Below are positions 8,745-16,991 of a stretch of 64,000 nucleotides of DNA, piece after piece. Location: the NCBI RefSeq assembly GCF_018998565.1, contig NZ_JAHNZO010000014.1:117306-181305 (forward strand), read 5' to 3'. The notes beneath the pieces are model-generated. The model was not told the origin of the DNA. It was given only the letters and a program-made list of their open reading frames with translations, and made no database searches. Source of the DNA: Paenibacillus oleatilyticus. GTDB taxonomy: Bacteria > Bacillota > Bacilli > Paenibacillales > NBRC-103111. A program made the position numbers and the translations under genes. Each line of letters starts with the position of its first letter. Position 1 is the first letter of the stretch.

Positions 8745-9824
8745 ATGTTGAACAAACGAAAATGGGTGTCCGCAGGACTAGGTCTCGCATTGCTTACCAT
8801 GGCGCTGCCTCTTTATGGAGCGTCAGCTGCCCCGGGAGGAAACGGAGCCGGTGCATTAACCCTCGAGCAGATCGCCAAGGAAATCGAAGGGAAGAAGCCG
8901 AGCCCGTTTTACTTGGAATGGAAGCAGACGTCCACGTTCGAAAATGGAACGAGCAAGGTTGTGTCATACAAGCAATGGGAGGATGTGCCGAATGCCCGAT
9001 ACCGATCGGAGGTCAACTATGACGGAAGCGGCAAAACGATGAGCACTTCGATCATCAACGGAGATGACGGAGTTTTCATCACGGAAGGGAAAACAAGCGG
9101 AGTAAAGTTGAAGGGGATGGAATGGGACGGCTTCTCCAGAATGTCCAAGCAAAAACTTAAGTCACTGTTAGAATATAACGAAGCTCCGGTTTTTAAAGGA
9201 GAAGAAACGCTCCTTGGCCGGGCCGCCTATCACCTGTCGGGTGCAAGCAAGCCATTGAATCGAAAATTTACGGATGCCCAAGGGATCGAGAGAGTGGAAA
9301 ACGGGGTCATCCCGGCGAGTGAGCAATGGTTCGATAAAGAAACCGGCATATTGCTGAAAGAAACCACAACCGATCCGCGTGGCGGCGGCAGCGAGAGTAT
9401 CGTAACGTCGGTTGATTTCACGCCGGTATTCGGCAGCGATACGTTCAGTTTCGAAGCGTCTACAGGCGGCACCGACCCCATTAAGGTAACCATTGACGGT
9501 GCCGCGCAAAGCTTCGAGCAGCCGCCGGTTATCGTCGAAGGAAGCACGCTTGTGCCGCTAAGGGCGATTTTTGAAAAGCTGGGCGCCACGATCGACTGGA
9601 ACGAAAAGGAGCAGTCCGTGACCGCCAAGAAAGGGACAACGACGGTGTATTTGAAGATCGGCGATACAAACGCCACGGTCGGCGGTTCGGCCAAATCGCT
9701 GGAAGTGCCGGCGCAGATCTTGAACGGCCATACGATGGTCCCGGTCCGCTTCATCGGCGAAGCGCTGGGGGCGGTAGTGAAGTGGGAGCCTTCGTCCCAA
9801 ACGGTTATTATTACGAATAACTAG
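8745..9824 (+). CDS. Secreted protein with LolA/LppX-like N-terminal region and C-terminal stalk domain
   Basis: About 359 residues. Four in-frame ATGs occur (8730, 8739, 8742, 8745); GGAGG at 8732-8736 overlaps the first and is best spaced for 8745. A signal peptide ends near GASAA. Residues about 30-240 form a beta-rich region (FYLEWKQTSTFENGTSKVVSY, FITEGKTSGVKLKGMEW, EQWFDKETGILLKE) like outer-membrane-lipoprotein-sorting folds. The C-terminus is a copper-amine-oxidase-like stalk domain with the typical pair VEGSTLVPLRAIFEKLGA and NGHTMVPVRFIGEALGA. Likely cell-surface; ligand unknown. A terminator follows. Confidence 0.85.
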   Translation: MLNKRKWVSAGLGLALLTMALPLYGASAAPGGNGAGALTLEQIAKEIEGKKPSPFYLEWKQTSTFENGTSKVVSYKQWEDVPNARYRSEVNYDGSGKTMSTSIINGDDGVFITEGKTSGVKLKGMEWDGFSRMSKQKLKSLLEYNEAPVFKGEETLLGRAAYHLSGASKPLNRKFTDAQGIERVENGVIPASEQWFDKETGILLKETTTDPRGGGSESIVTSVDFTPVFGSDTFSFEASTGGTDPIKVTIDGAAQSFEQPPVIVEGSTLVPLRAIFEKLGATIDWNEKEQSVTAKKGTTTVYLKIGDTNATVGGSAKSLEVPAQILNGHTMVPVRFIGEALGAVVKWEPSSQTVIITNN

Positions 9825-9840
9825 CAGGATAAAATAAATT

Positions 9841-9887
9841 AAACCTTGGTTTGGGTCACGTTGGTCGTGCCCGAATCAAGGTTTTTT
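9841..9887 (+). terminator. Rho-independent terminator
   Basis: AAACCTTG(G)TTTGGG pairs imperfectly with CCCGAATCAAGG and is followed by six T. Confidence 0.8.
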
Positions 9888-9895
9888 CACATCCG

Positions 9896-10114
9896 CTAGT
9901 GTCTTTCCGGATCATTGGAGCGGCCAACGAGATAATCCAGACTAACGTTGAAATAATCTGCAAGAACAAGAAGACCATCATAATCGGGCCGTCTGTTGCC
10001 TGACTCATAATGGCTGATTGAACGAACGGAAACCCCGAGGATTTGGGCGAGTTCCTCTCGTTTGACCTGATTTTGCTCACGTAGTTCTTTTAATCGTTCG
10101 GCAATTGTAGGCAT
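9896..10114 (-). CDS. Small XRE-family transcriptional regulator
   Basis: A 72-residue protein that is almost entirely one helix-turn-helix of the Cro/CI type: IAERLKELREQNQVKREELAQIL, then VSVRSISHYESGNRRPDYDGLLVLADYFNVSLDYLVGR. The ATG at 10114 is preferred over an in-frame GTG at 10132 because AAGGAG lies between them. No partner gene is adjacent; the target is unknown. A frameshifted relative occurs at 62924-63018. Confidence 0.9.
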   Translation of the reverse strand: MPTIAERLKELREQNQVKREELAQILGVSVRSISHYESGNRRPDYDGLLVLADYFNVSLDYLVGRSNDPERH

Positions 10115-10383
10115 AAGGTTCTCCTTAAACACTTGGGTGGAACTTTATGGGAAATACAATCAATAGTATAAAGGCATCTCTTACCATATTCAAAAGGTAG
10201 AACTGGTACTGGAGCAACATCCATGGGTAGCCATTATTATGGAACCGTAATGCTGCTATTCCCCTCAAAAAAACACCCGTGCCTTGAACGCATCATGCCG
10301 GCGTGATTCCGTCATGAACGCGTTCAAAACACGGGAAGCTTCAATAAAAGCGATGGTGCCGAGTATCGGCAAGGTTAAAACTG
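10115..10383. other. Intergenic stretch with terminator and repeated element
   Basis: Between the XRE gene and the end of the sigma-factor operon. It holds the XRE promoter region (AT-rich, 10140-10190), the operon terminator (10266-10335) and copy A of a repeated segment (10311-10385). No credible gene is seen. Confidence 0.6.
10266..10335 (-). terminator. Terminator of the sigma/membrane-partner operon
   Basis: On the minus strand CCCGTGTTTTGAACGC pairs with GCGTTCAAGGCACGGG around an inner loop and is followed by a T-rich run (A run at 10266-10273 on the plus strand). Confidence 0.75.
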
Positions 10384-10385
10384 CT
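10311..10385. repeat. Repeated operon-end segment, copy A
   Basis: About 75 bases resemble 13571-13650, with a nearly unbroken core (AAGCTTCAATAAAAGCGA) and matching flanks. Each copy lies at the 3' end of a minus-strand gene of the ECF regulon, so it probably arose by segmental duplication along with the deacetylase genes. Confidence 0.6.
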
Positions 10386-11949
10386 ACTTTCTAATTTCAA
10401 ACGTGATCTCTTTTTGCAGCGGGATCGGGTTGGCGTTACGCATCATGGTAGTTTCGTATGAGTCCTGCTCAGGCGTCATGATGCCTGCTTCAAAATAGTC
10501 GTCCTCCGGCCGCTCGGACCGCGGCACCCCGTCGATTACCGCAACGCCGGGATGCGGTTCGTACAATTCATACAATTCCGGGGTGTTCTGGATTTTCTCC
10601 TGATAAGCTTTGTTGAGGTCCTGAGGAATGCCGAACTGGATGCCCAAGCGGACGTCTTCCGGACGATCCTTCTTGATTTTGAGCCACAGGTAACCCTTTT
10701 TATAAGAGGTCCCGACGATCGTAAATTGTTTATCCTTAAAGCGTACCGTTTTCGGCAGCTTTTCGCCGGGCGAGAGCGTAAATGAGGCGCTCGGCGTTTT
10801 TTCGGTAAGCTGGAAGCCGTTCAGGTGCAAGGTTAGCCGCTTCACGGACGGGTCGAAATAAGGCGAAGACATGAACTCCATTTTGTTGCCGTCCTGCTCA
10901 TCGGGGCTGGCGGCGTTATCGTACATTTTCTGCGGACTATCCACCTGTAACGGGTATTTGTTCCCCTTATCGTCGGTAAGATAAGGGTCGAATTTACGCT
11001 CATAATCGTAAAACTGCCTGAATTCCAAATAGTGGTTTGCACCCTGCTCGATTTTCACATCAAGGTACGTATTTGTGGGCGTAATCTTGACCTGGTCCAA
11101 AGTAAAAGACGGAAGATCCGGGTCCCCGGCCACCTCAACCTGTTGATGAAGCGGAACAATAAGGTCTTCGCGCCATTGCGACTTATCGAACGGCACGCTC
11201 ATCTCGAACAAGAACTCCGCGTTTTGTTGTCCCGGTTGAACCTTGGATACGCTGAACCGCAACTCCTTCGGGTTCTTGTTCATAAAATCTTGGACTTGCT
11301 GCGGCGTCAGGGTGAAGCTGTAAATTTTGGCATAAATAGGCTCCTTGGTTGAATCGTCGGACATAATGATGCCCCCGCTGCCTCCGCCGCTAAATTCTTT
11401 AAAGTCAACGATATGGAACAAATAATCCGTTGTGTTTCTCCAGTCCGCGTCCCAACCGCCGTTATCTCGTTTGAACGCATTTTTCTTGATCTCGTCGGAC
11501 TTGACGAACGTCTTGTAGGAAAGTTTATCGCCGGTCAAATAAACATCGCTGATGCCGATGGTGACGTCGCCGAACTGCTTCACGACGGGCTCGGCCGGTT
11601 CATAGCCATAGGAGCGCGCATTGCGGACACCGTCATAGCCCCGTACTTCATCCAGCCAGCTTAACACGCCAGAGAAGCCCGGAAGGCCTTTTACCATATT
11701 GGCGAACGTCGGGGAAACCTGCGCGGCGCCGACCGAAGCGACTATGGCCAAGGCACAGGCGGCGGCAATGGTGAAGCGTGCCTTCCTGCTGCGCTGCCGG
11801 GTCGGCCTGCGGGCCGGGATGGCAGGCAGTGATTCTGCCATGTCCGGAACGTTCTTGGCGAATTGAAGCAGCGATGCCGGGACCGGAAGCTCTTGAAGCG
11901 ATTGGGTGAGCTCTTCTTTGACTTGTTTATCGCGTACCGATTTCAACAT
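10384..11949 (-). CDS. Membrane partner (anti-sigma-like) of the ECF sigma factor, DUF4179/DUF5643-like
   Basis: 521 residues. The N-terminal 55 residues are cytosolic and helical, one membrane helix follows (about 57-78, RFTIAAACALAIVASVGAAQV), then a large extracellular beta-rich region beginning SPTFANMVKGLPGFSGVLSWL, a signature of DUF4179 proteins, with a C-terminal DUF5643-like part. Genes of this type sit directly after ECF sigma factors in Paenibacillus and Bacillus and are thought to hold the sigma factor inactive until an envelope signal arrives. It overlaps the sigma gene by seven bases, so the two are probably translationally coupled. Confidence 0.85.
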   Translation of the reverse strand: MLKSVRDKQVKEELTQSLQELPVPASLLQFAKNVPDMAESLPAIPARRPTRQRSRKARFTIAAACALAIVASVGAAQVSPTFANMVKGLPGFSGVLSWLDEVRGYDGVRNARSYGYEPAEPVVKQFGDVTIGISDVYLTGDKLSYKTFVKSDEIKKNAFKRDNGGWDADWRNTTDYLFHIVDFKEFSGGGSGGIIMSDDSTKEPIYAKIYSFTLTPQQVQDFMNKNPKELRFSVSKVQPGQQNAEFLFEMSVPFDKSQWREDLIVPLHQQVEVAGDPDLPSFTLDQVKITPTNTYLDVKIEQGANHYLEFRQFYDYERKFDPYLTDDKGNKYPLQVDSPQKMYDNAASPDEQDGNKMEFMSSPYFDPSVKRLTLHLNGFQLTEKTPSASFTLSPGEKLPKTVRFKDKQFTIVGTSYKKGYLWLKIKKDRPEDVRLGIQFGIPQDLNKAYQEKIQNTPELYELYEPHPGVAVIDGVPRSERPEDDYFEAGIMTPEQDSYETTMMRNANPIPLQKEITFEIRK

Positions 11950-12506
11950 TCCATCACCTGCTTTGGATTAGGTTGCATCATTTTTTCGTTCAATTTCAAG
12001 CGGGCGGCATGCAACCGCGATTTGATCGTGCCCTTCTTCACGTCGAGCACATCGGCGATTTCGTCAAGCGACAGCTCCTGATAATAGTACAAAATGACGA
12101 CCGTCCGGTGGTTGATGTCCAGCGACATCACCGATTCCAGCAGCTCGTGGCCCGCTTCCTTGCGGATGAGCGCGTCGATCGGAGAGGCTTGCTCGTCCGG
12201 GACTTCCATCTCCTCCAGATCGCCGGTCCGGCTGGCCAATTTCGAACGCTGCCTGGCCAGATCGAGCGCGCGGCAGGCGGTCAAATGATTGAACCAGCTC
12301 TTGAAATTGCGAATATTTTTGCCGTTCATAATAGCTTGATATGCTTCGAGCAACGCATTCTGCACCGCATCTTCCGCCAGATGCGAAGAACGCAGTATCG
12401 CGGCCGACGTGCTGTAGACGCGGCCTAACAACGGCTCGACCAGCTTGAAAAAAGCTTCTTTATCTCCGTTCCTGCACTGCTTCATATATAGCTTTTCCTG
12501 ATCCAT
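11943..12506 (-). CDS. ECF-type RNA polymerase sigma factor
   Basis: 187 residues with region 2 (LLGRVYSTSAAILRSSHLAEDAVQNALLEAYQ) and region 4 (LYYYQELSLDEIADVLDVKK then GTIKSRLHAARLKL). AAGGTGA precedes the ATG. It is first in an operon with its membrane partner. Its promoter (12536-12565) is nearly identical to those of two flanking genes, which indicates autoregulation and a small local regulon including two polysaccharide deacetylases. A cell-envelope role is inferred from those targets. Confidence 0.92.
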   Translation of the reverse strand: MDQEKLYMKQCRNGDKEAFFKLVEPLLGRVYSTSAAILRSSHLAEDAVQNALLEAYQAIMNGKNIRNFKSWFNHLTACRALDLARQRSKLASRTGDLEEMEVPDEQASPIDALIRKEAGHELLESVMSLDINHRTVVILYYYQELSLDEIADVLDVKKGTIKSRLHAARLKLNEKMMQPNPKQVMEC

Positions 12507-12535
12507 TTACGTCACCTTCCTGACTTCCTCTACCT

Positions 12536-12565
12536 TATAGGCGAACGAAACGGGACCCCGGTTCA
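12536..12565 (-). promoter_or_regulatory. ECF-type promoter, copy 2 (sigma-factor gene)
   Basis: Minus strand: TGAACC, 16 bases, CGCCTATA, 30 bases before the sigma-factor start. Same boxes and spacing as copies 1 and 3, consistent with autoregulation. Confidence 0.8.
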
Positions 12566-12595
12566 TTGATTCCGCAAAAAAATTTTGCTCCTTCT

Positions 12596-13462
12596 TTAAT
12601 GATACTTGCTTATCGTCGCGATCAAGGCGTCCGCGGTTATATACGGCTCGCCCGCATTGATCCGGTAAACCAGCCGGTCCGCGGCGGTATTGATGCCTTC
12701 CTTAATCGTAAACAGCAGCCCGATGCCTGCTTCCTCCGCCGCTTGAAGCGTCTCTTCATTGTACGCCCCGTACGGAAAAGCAAGCAACCTCGAATGATTG
12801 CCAAGCTCGGCGCGGAGCCGCTCGTTCAAAAACGTCAAGTCGCTGCGAATCCGCCTGCGGTACTCTTCGGCCGACTCGGTCCGATTGCGCTGGGTCAGAT
12901 AGGCGGGATGGGTCAAGGCCGGCTGCGGCTGGCTGCCGGGGGCGGTATGGAGCATGCGGTGTGAATCGTAGGTATGGCTGTAAATGCCGTATCCTGCCCG
13001 TACCAGCTCCCGCATTTTGTCCCACGTCAGATGCGGCTCCGCATCGGGATGATACGTATCCGACAGCGCTCCGATTATAAAGTTGGATGCGGGAACGCCG
13101 TGCTTTTTCAGAATCGGATACGCGCGGGTATAGAACGACTCGTACCCGTCATCGAAGGTGAGGACGATGGCGTTGGCGGGAACGGGTTTTCCTTGCAGGG
13201 CGAAGCGGACGTAGTCTTCCATGCCGATGATCTGGTAGCCGTGATCTTTCAGCGCTTTCAGATGAGCGTCGAATTGGACGGTCGAAACCGTTGAGGGCTG
13301 CGGGAATCCGGCCGCTTCCGGTTCCTGGACATCGTGGTACAGCAGAACGATAACTTTATTTTGATAATGGGCTTCGACCTCCGACTGCAGCGTGTGCCCG
13401 GTCAGCGTGACCCCGGTCAGCAAGAGCAGCAGAAAGGCGGCGCCCGGGATAAGCCTTCTCAT
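12596..13462 (-). CDS. Polysaccharide deacetylase (NodB family), membrane-anchored or secreted
   Basis: 288 residues with an N-terminal signal/anchor helix (LIPGAAFLLLLLTGVTLTG). The NodB motifs are intact: TFDDGYESFY (metal-binding Asp), HTYDSHRML (metal-binding His pair) and LLAFPYGAYNEETLQAAEEAG. The segment VIVLLYHDVQEPE resembles IcaB/PgaB-type poly-GlcNAc deacetylases, but peptidoglycan could also be the substrate. AGGAGG precedes the ATG. It is paralogous to the next gene upstream (13678-14598) and shares its type of promoter. Confidence 0.92.
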   Translation of the reverse strand: MRRLIPGAAFLLLLLTGVTLTGHTLQSEVEAHYQNKVIVLLYHDVQEPEAAGFPQPSTVSTVQFDAHLKALKDHGYQIIGMEDYVRFALQGKPVPANAIVLTFDDGYESFYTRAYPILKKHGVPASNFIIGALSDTYHPDAEPHLTWDKMRELVRAGYGIYSHTYDSHRMLHTAPGSQPQPALTHPAYLTQRNRTESAEEYRRRIRSDLTFLNERLRAELGNHSRLLAFPYGAYNEETLQAAEEAGIGLLFTIKEGINTAADRLVYRINAGEPYITADALIATISKYH

Positions 13463-13499
13463 GCGTGCCTCCTAAGCTTGATGTGGTGTGCGCACATGA

Positions 13500-13529
13500 T
13501 ATAGGCGAACGGAAGCGGCGGGCGGTTCA
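13500..13529 (-). promoter_or_regulatory. ECF-type promoter, copy 3 (first deacetylase)
   Basis: Minus strand: TGAACC, 16 bases, CGCCTATA, 38 bases before the deacetylase start. Confidence 0.8.
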
Positions 13530-13570
13530 AATGATTCAAATGAGAATCGAGGGGCAGAGAGGGGGAACGT

Positions 13571-13650
13571 GTCATGACCGCCGTTCAAAATACGGGGAAG
13601 CTTCAATAAAAGCGAATGCGCCGGCCGCCGGCAAGGTGAAGACTTTTACT
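13571..13650. repeat. Repeated operon-end segment, copy B
   Basis: Partner of 10311-10385 (see there). It lies just downstream of the second deacetylase gene. Confidence 0.6.
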
Positions 13651-13677
13651 GCCGGCTTCCGGACATCCTCCTTATTT

Positions 13678-14598
13678 TTAAAGATTGCTTTCATTCGTTT
13701 GGTGGTACTTTCTTATCGTTGCGATCAAGGCGTCCGCGGTTATATACGGCTCGCCTGCGTCGATCCGGTGCACCAGCCGGTCTGCGGCGGTATTAATGCC
13801 TTCGCGGGTGGTGAACAGCAGCTCGATGCCTGCTTCCTCTGCCGCTTGCAGCGTTTCTTTATTGTACGCCCCGTACGGAAAAGCGAGCAGCTTCGAACGG
13901 TCGCCAAGCTCGGTGCGGAGCCGCTCGTTCATCAAGGTCAAATCGCTGAGAATCCGCTTGCGGAACTCTTCGGCCGATTCTGGCTGTTTCGATTGTGCCA
14001 AATAGGCGGGATGTGTCAAGGCCGGCTGCTCCGGGCCTTCCGGAGCTGTATCGACCATGCAGTGCGAATCGTAGGTATGGCTGTAAATGCCATGCCCGGC
14101 CAGGATCAGCTCGCGCATCTGGTTCCAGGTCAAATACTGTCCCTTTTTGGGATCTCTCGTATCCGTCGGCGCTCCGATCACGAAATTGGATGCGGGAACG
14201 CCGTGCTTTTGCAGAATCGGATACGCGCGGGTATAAAACGATTCGTATCCGTCATCGAATGTGAGGACGACGGCATTCGGGGGAACCGGTTTCCCTTGCC
14301 GGGCGAAGCGGACGTAATCTTCCATGCTGATGATCTGGTAGCTGTGGTCTTTCAGAGCCTTCAGATGAGCTTCGAACTGGTGCGGCGTGACCGTCAAGAG
14401 GCGGGGCATGCCAGCCGCATCCGGTTCTTGGACGTCATGATACAGCAGAACGATCACTTTATTTTCATAATGGATTTCGGCTTCCGGTTGTCGCGACTGC
14501 CCGGCCATTTTGATGTCGGATACCTTGATTACGATCAGCAAAAGCAGAAGGGAAAGGACACCCAAGAGGATAGCGATACTTAAAATAACTCTTTTCAT
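13678..14598 (-). CDS. Polysaccharide deacetylase (NodB family), tandem paralogue
   Basis: 306 residues from the ATG at 14598, chosen because AGGAG precedes it and a membrane anchor (RVILSIAILLGVLSLLLLL) follows; the frame stays open further upstream without a better start. It has the same motif order as its neighbour: YHDVQEPDAAG, TFDDGYESFY, HTYDSHCM, LLAFPYGAYNKETLQAAEEAG. The two proteins are closely similar over their whole length, which indicates a recent tandem duplication. The promoter (14638-14667) fits the ECF pattern less exactly than its neighbour's. Confidence 0.92.
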   Translation of the reverse strand: MKRVILSIAILLGVLSLLLLLIVIKVSDIKMAGQSRQPEAEIHYENKVIVLLYHDVQEPDAAGMPRLLTVTPHQFEAHLKALKDHSYQIISMEDYVRFARQGKPVPPNAVVLTFDDGYESFYTRAYPILQKHGVPASNFVIGAPTDTRDPKKGQYLTWNQMRELILAGHGIYSHTYDSHCMVDTAPEGPEQPALTHPAYLAQSKQPESAEEFRKRILSDLTLMNERLRTELGDRSKLLAFPYGAYNKETLQAAEEAGIELLFTTREGINTAADRLVHRIDAGEPYITADALIATIRKYHQTNESNL

Positions 14599-14637
14599 GT
14601 TTAGTCTCCTATGCGTTGATGTGTTGTGCGCACATGG

Positions 14638-14667
14638 AATAGACGCGGGGAATGGCTTTGCTGTTCC
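14638..14667 (-). promoter_or_regulatory. ECF-type promoter, copy 4 (second deacetylase)
   Basis: Minus strand: GGAACA, 16 bases, CGTCTATT. It is diverged from copies 1-3 but has the same spacing and is close to the general ECF consensus GGAAC-N16/17-CGTC. Confidence 0.6.
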
Positions 14668-14782
14668 CTTGAGGGGAAGGGGGATTCCAGCATCTTGCAA
14701 TTCCGGAATCTGTATGAGAATCTAGGAATAGGGAGGGGGACGTCATGTTCCGCCTAAGTCATACGTAATGGGGGAATCGGCA

Positions 14783-15652
14783 ATGGAGCTTACGGTGAAG
14801 CGGCTGTCCGAATGTACGTTGAATCAAGCAATAGAGGTTTGGAACAAAGGGTTCGAGGATTACTATGTTCAGATCGTCATGACGGTCGATGCGTTCTTGG
14901 CGCGAATGGTGGCCGAAAGCTTGTCGGCGGACTATTCCTTTGTCGCGTTTGACGGGGACGAGCCGGTGGGGATCATTCTGAACGGCATCCGTACGATGAA
15001 CGGCGTCAAAACGGCCTGGAACGGAGGAACAGCCGTCGCTGTGTCGCACCGCAGGCATGGCGTCGCCAGGCAGCTGCTGGAAGCGTCCATCCGGTTGTAC
15101 CGGGAGGAAGGCGTATCAAGGGCGACGCTCGAAGCGTTCAAACAGAACGAAAAGGCTATTGCCTTATACCGGAAAATGGACTACGAGGTAACCGATCAAT
15201 TGGTGCTGCTGGAATCAGCGGAAGCCTGGCAGGCGGGAGAGCTCCCGCGAGGGGACTATACGGTCCGCTGGTCCGGCTCGCATGAAGCGGCGCGGCTTCC
15301 TTTCTACAACGCAAACTCGGCTTGGCAGACGGGCTGGCAGAGCTTGAAGGACGGGCATACGGTTATCGCATCCGATTCGGAAGGCCGCCCCGTCGGCTAT
15401 GCGCTCGTCAAGCGGGCGTACGATGCATCCGGCGAGCATGTCTCGACGATTTTGTACCAATGCGTAACGAGCCCGGACGTCACGGATGCGGGCGGAATCG
15501 TCCGGCTCTTGTGCTCGGAAGTGTTTGCCGGAGCCGATGCGCTGCGGAAGCGTGCGTTTAACTTGTCGAAGACGTCTGTCTGCGCGGAGGTTTTGACGGC
15601 GGGAGGGTTTACGGTCGCTGTGGAGCAGGTTAAAATGGACAAAAGCCTCTAA
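14783..15652 (+). CDS. GNAT-family N-acetyltransferase (two-domain)
   Basis: About 290 residues. GGGGGAA just upstream favours ATG 14783 over ATG 14768. The first half is a complete GNAT domain: the acetyl-CoA loop region reads VSHRRHGVARQLLEASIRLYREEG, then ATLEAFKQNEKAIALYRKMDYE. The second half is a weaker GNAT-like domain. The substrate is unknown. Confidence 0.85.
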   Translation: MELTVKRLSECTLNQAIEVWNKGFEDYYVQIVMTVDAFLARMVAESLSADYSFVAFDGDEPVGIILNGIRTMNGVKTAWNGGTAVAVSHRRHGVARQLLEASIRLYREEGVSRATLEAFKQNEKAIALYRKMDYEVTDQLVLLESAEAWQAGELPRGDYTVRWSGSHEAARLPFYNANSAWQTGWQSLKDGHTVIASDSEGRPVGYALVKRAYDASGEHVSTILYQCVTSPDVTDAGGIVRLLCSEVFAGADALRKRAFNLSKTSVCAEVLTAGGFTVAVEQVKMDKSL

Positions 15653-15708
15653 AGGAACCGTGCGGGGAAAGCCGTGCGCGGAACCGCGCGAAAAAGGGGA
15701 AGTTTGCG

Positions 15709-16812
15709 ATGCCATTTCAGTTCGAAGCGGGCGATTATCCGGAACGCCCGGGCTGCTACATCATGAAAAATGCCGAGGGCCGCATCCTTTACGTCGGCAA
15801 AGCCAAAAATTTGCGCAGCCGTCTGCGCTCGTATTTCCAAAATCGGGATCAGCGCAGGGGCATTCGTCAAATGGTGCAGGACATCGCGTCCATTGAAGTG
15901 GTGCTGGTCAATAACGAGTCGGAAAGTCTGCTGCTGGAGAACAATCTGATCAAAATCCATAAGCCCCCGTACAACCGGGCGCTCAAGCGGGATAACAGCG
16001 GGTATGCTTACTTGCAGATGACGGACGAGCGGTTTCCGCGGCTGACCGAATATTACCGCGACCGCAGGCTGCGGACCGCAAGTGGTGAAGGCCGGGCTGC
16101 TGCTTTGGGAAAGGAGCACCGCTTCGGTCCTTACCGGAGCGCCCGTTTCCGCGATGCCGTGCTCGAATTTGTCACGGAGCATTATAAGCTGAGGACGTGC
16201 GAAAAGCTGCCGAAGCGCGTCTGTCTGCTCTATCACCTCGGCAAGTGCAGCGGCGTATGCGAAGGGAAAATCACGGAGGAGGCATACCGGGAAACGGCGC
16301 AACAGGCGGCCGGTCTGCTTTTGAACCAAGGGGAGAACCTGATCGCCGCGATGCGCGCCAAGATGAGCGAGTACGCCGAACGTCTGGAATTCGAGAAAGC
16401 GGGCAGCATGCTTCGTCACCTGCGCATTTTGGAGGAAATGCCGGAGAAGCAGATCGTCGACCGGGAAGGCTCGATCCATCAGGATGTGCTGTATTTCGGC
16501 GAGGATCGGGTGCTGATCGCCAAGGTGCAGGAGGGCATGCTGCGGGATTTTCAGATGCATGAACTGGAGCGCGCATACGGCGAGGTCGCCTGCGACCGTT
16601 TTCTGGTCAGCCGCTATGGGGAAGCCCAGGGGCCGGACGAGCTCATCGTGAACAAAGTGAGCGATCCCGGTTCGGTTCGTGCCGTATTGCGGAGAACGGG
16701 AGGCCGGGCGATCAAGATTACGACGCCCAAGCGCGGCTTGAAATACGATTTGCTGCAATTGTGCAAGGACAACTACGAGTACCGGATCGGACGCGACGGG
16801 AAGAAGCCGTGA
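15709..16812 (+). CDS. Short UvrC-like GIY-YIG nuclease
   Basis: 367 residues, against about 590-600 for UvrC. The N-terminal GIY-YIG domain is intact (RPGCYIMKNAEGRILYVGKAKNLRSRLRSYF, then NNESESLLLENNLIKIHKPPYN). A Cys-rich central part (CEKLPKRVCLLYHLGKCSGVC) and a UVR-like motif (AERLEFEKAGSMLRHLRIL) follow as in UvrC. The C-terminal RNase-H-like 5'-incision domain and the helix-hairpin-helix pair are absent, so it could make only the 3' incision, like the E. coli Cho protein. A terminator follows. Cho-like function is inference. Confidence 0.85.
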   Translation: MPFQFEAGDYPERPGCYIMKNAEGRILYVGKAKNLRSRLRSYFQNRDQRRGIRQMVQDIASIEVVLVNNESESLLLENNLIKIHKPPYNRALKRDNSGYAYLQMTDERFPRLTEYYRDRRLRTASGEGRAAALGKEHRFGPYRSARFRDAVLEFVTEHYKLRTCEKLPKRVCLLYHLGKCSGVCEGKITEEAYRETAQQAAGLLLNQGENLIAAMRAKMSEYAERLEFEKAGSMLRHLRILEEMPEKQIVDREGSIHQDVLYFGEDRVLIAKVQEGMLRDFQMHELERAYGEVACDRFLVSRYGEAQGPDELIVNKVSDPGSVRAVLRRTGGRAIKITTPKRGLKYDLLQLCKDNYEYRIGRDGKKP

Positions 16813-16835
16813 ACGGACGGCTAGGCCTAATAACA

Positions 16836-16876
16836 TAAGCACGGACCAAGGACAAACGGTCGGTGCTTTATTTGTT
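16836..16876 (+). terminator. Rho-independent terminator
   Basis: TAAGCACGGACC pairs with GGTCGGTGCTTTA, followed by TTTG. Confidence 0.75.
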
Positions 16877-16922
16877 TTCGCTCTTGTTGGGAGAGGACCT
16901 ACTCTTCAGTTTCTTTTACAGG

Positions 16923-16958
16923 TTGACAAAACGAACAATTGTAACTACAATGGTTACA
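16923..16958 (+). promoter_or_regulatory. Promoter and Rrf2 operator, copy 1
   Basis: TTGACA (16923-16928), 17 bases, TACAAT (16946-16951). The palindrome TGTAAC-N7-GTTACA (16940-16958) covers the -10, so a bound protein would block transcription. The same palindrome occurs at 17441-17459. Confidence 0.85.
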
Positions 16959-16991
16959 GGTAGTGGAATTAACGGAGAGGAGAGGATATGA

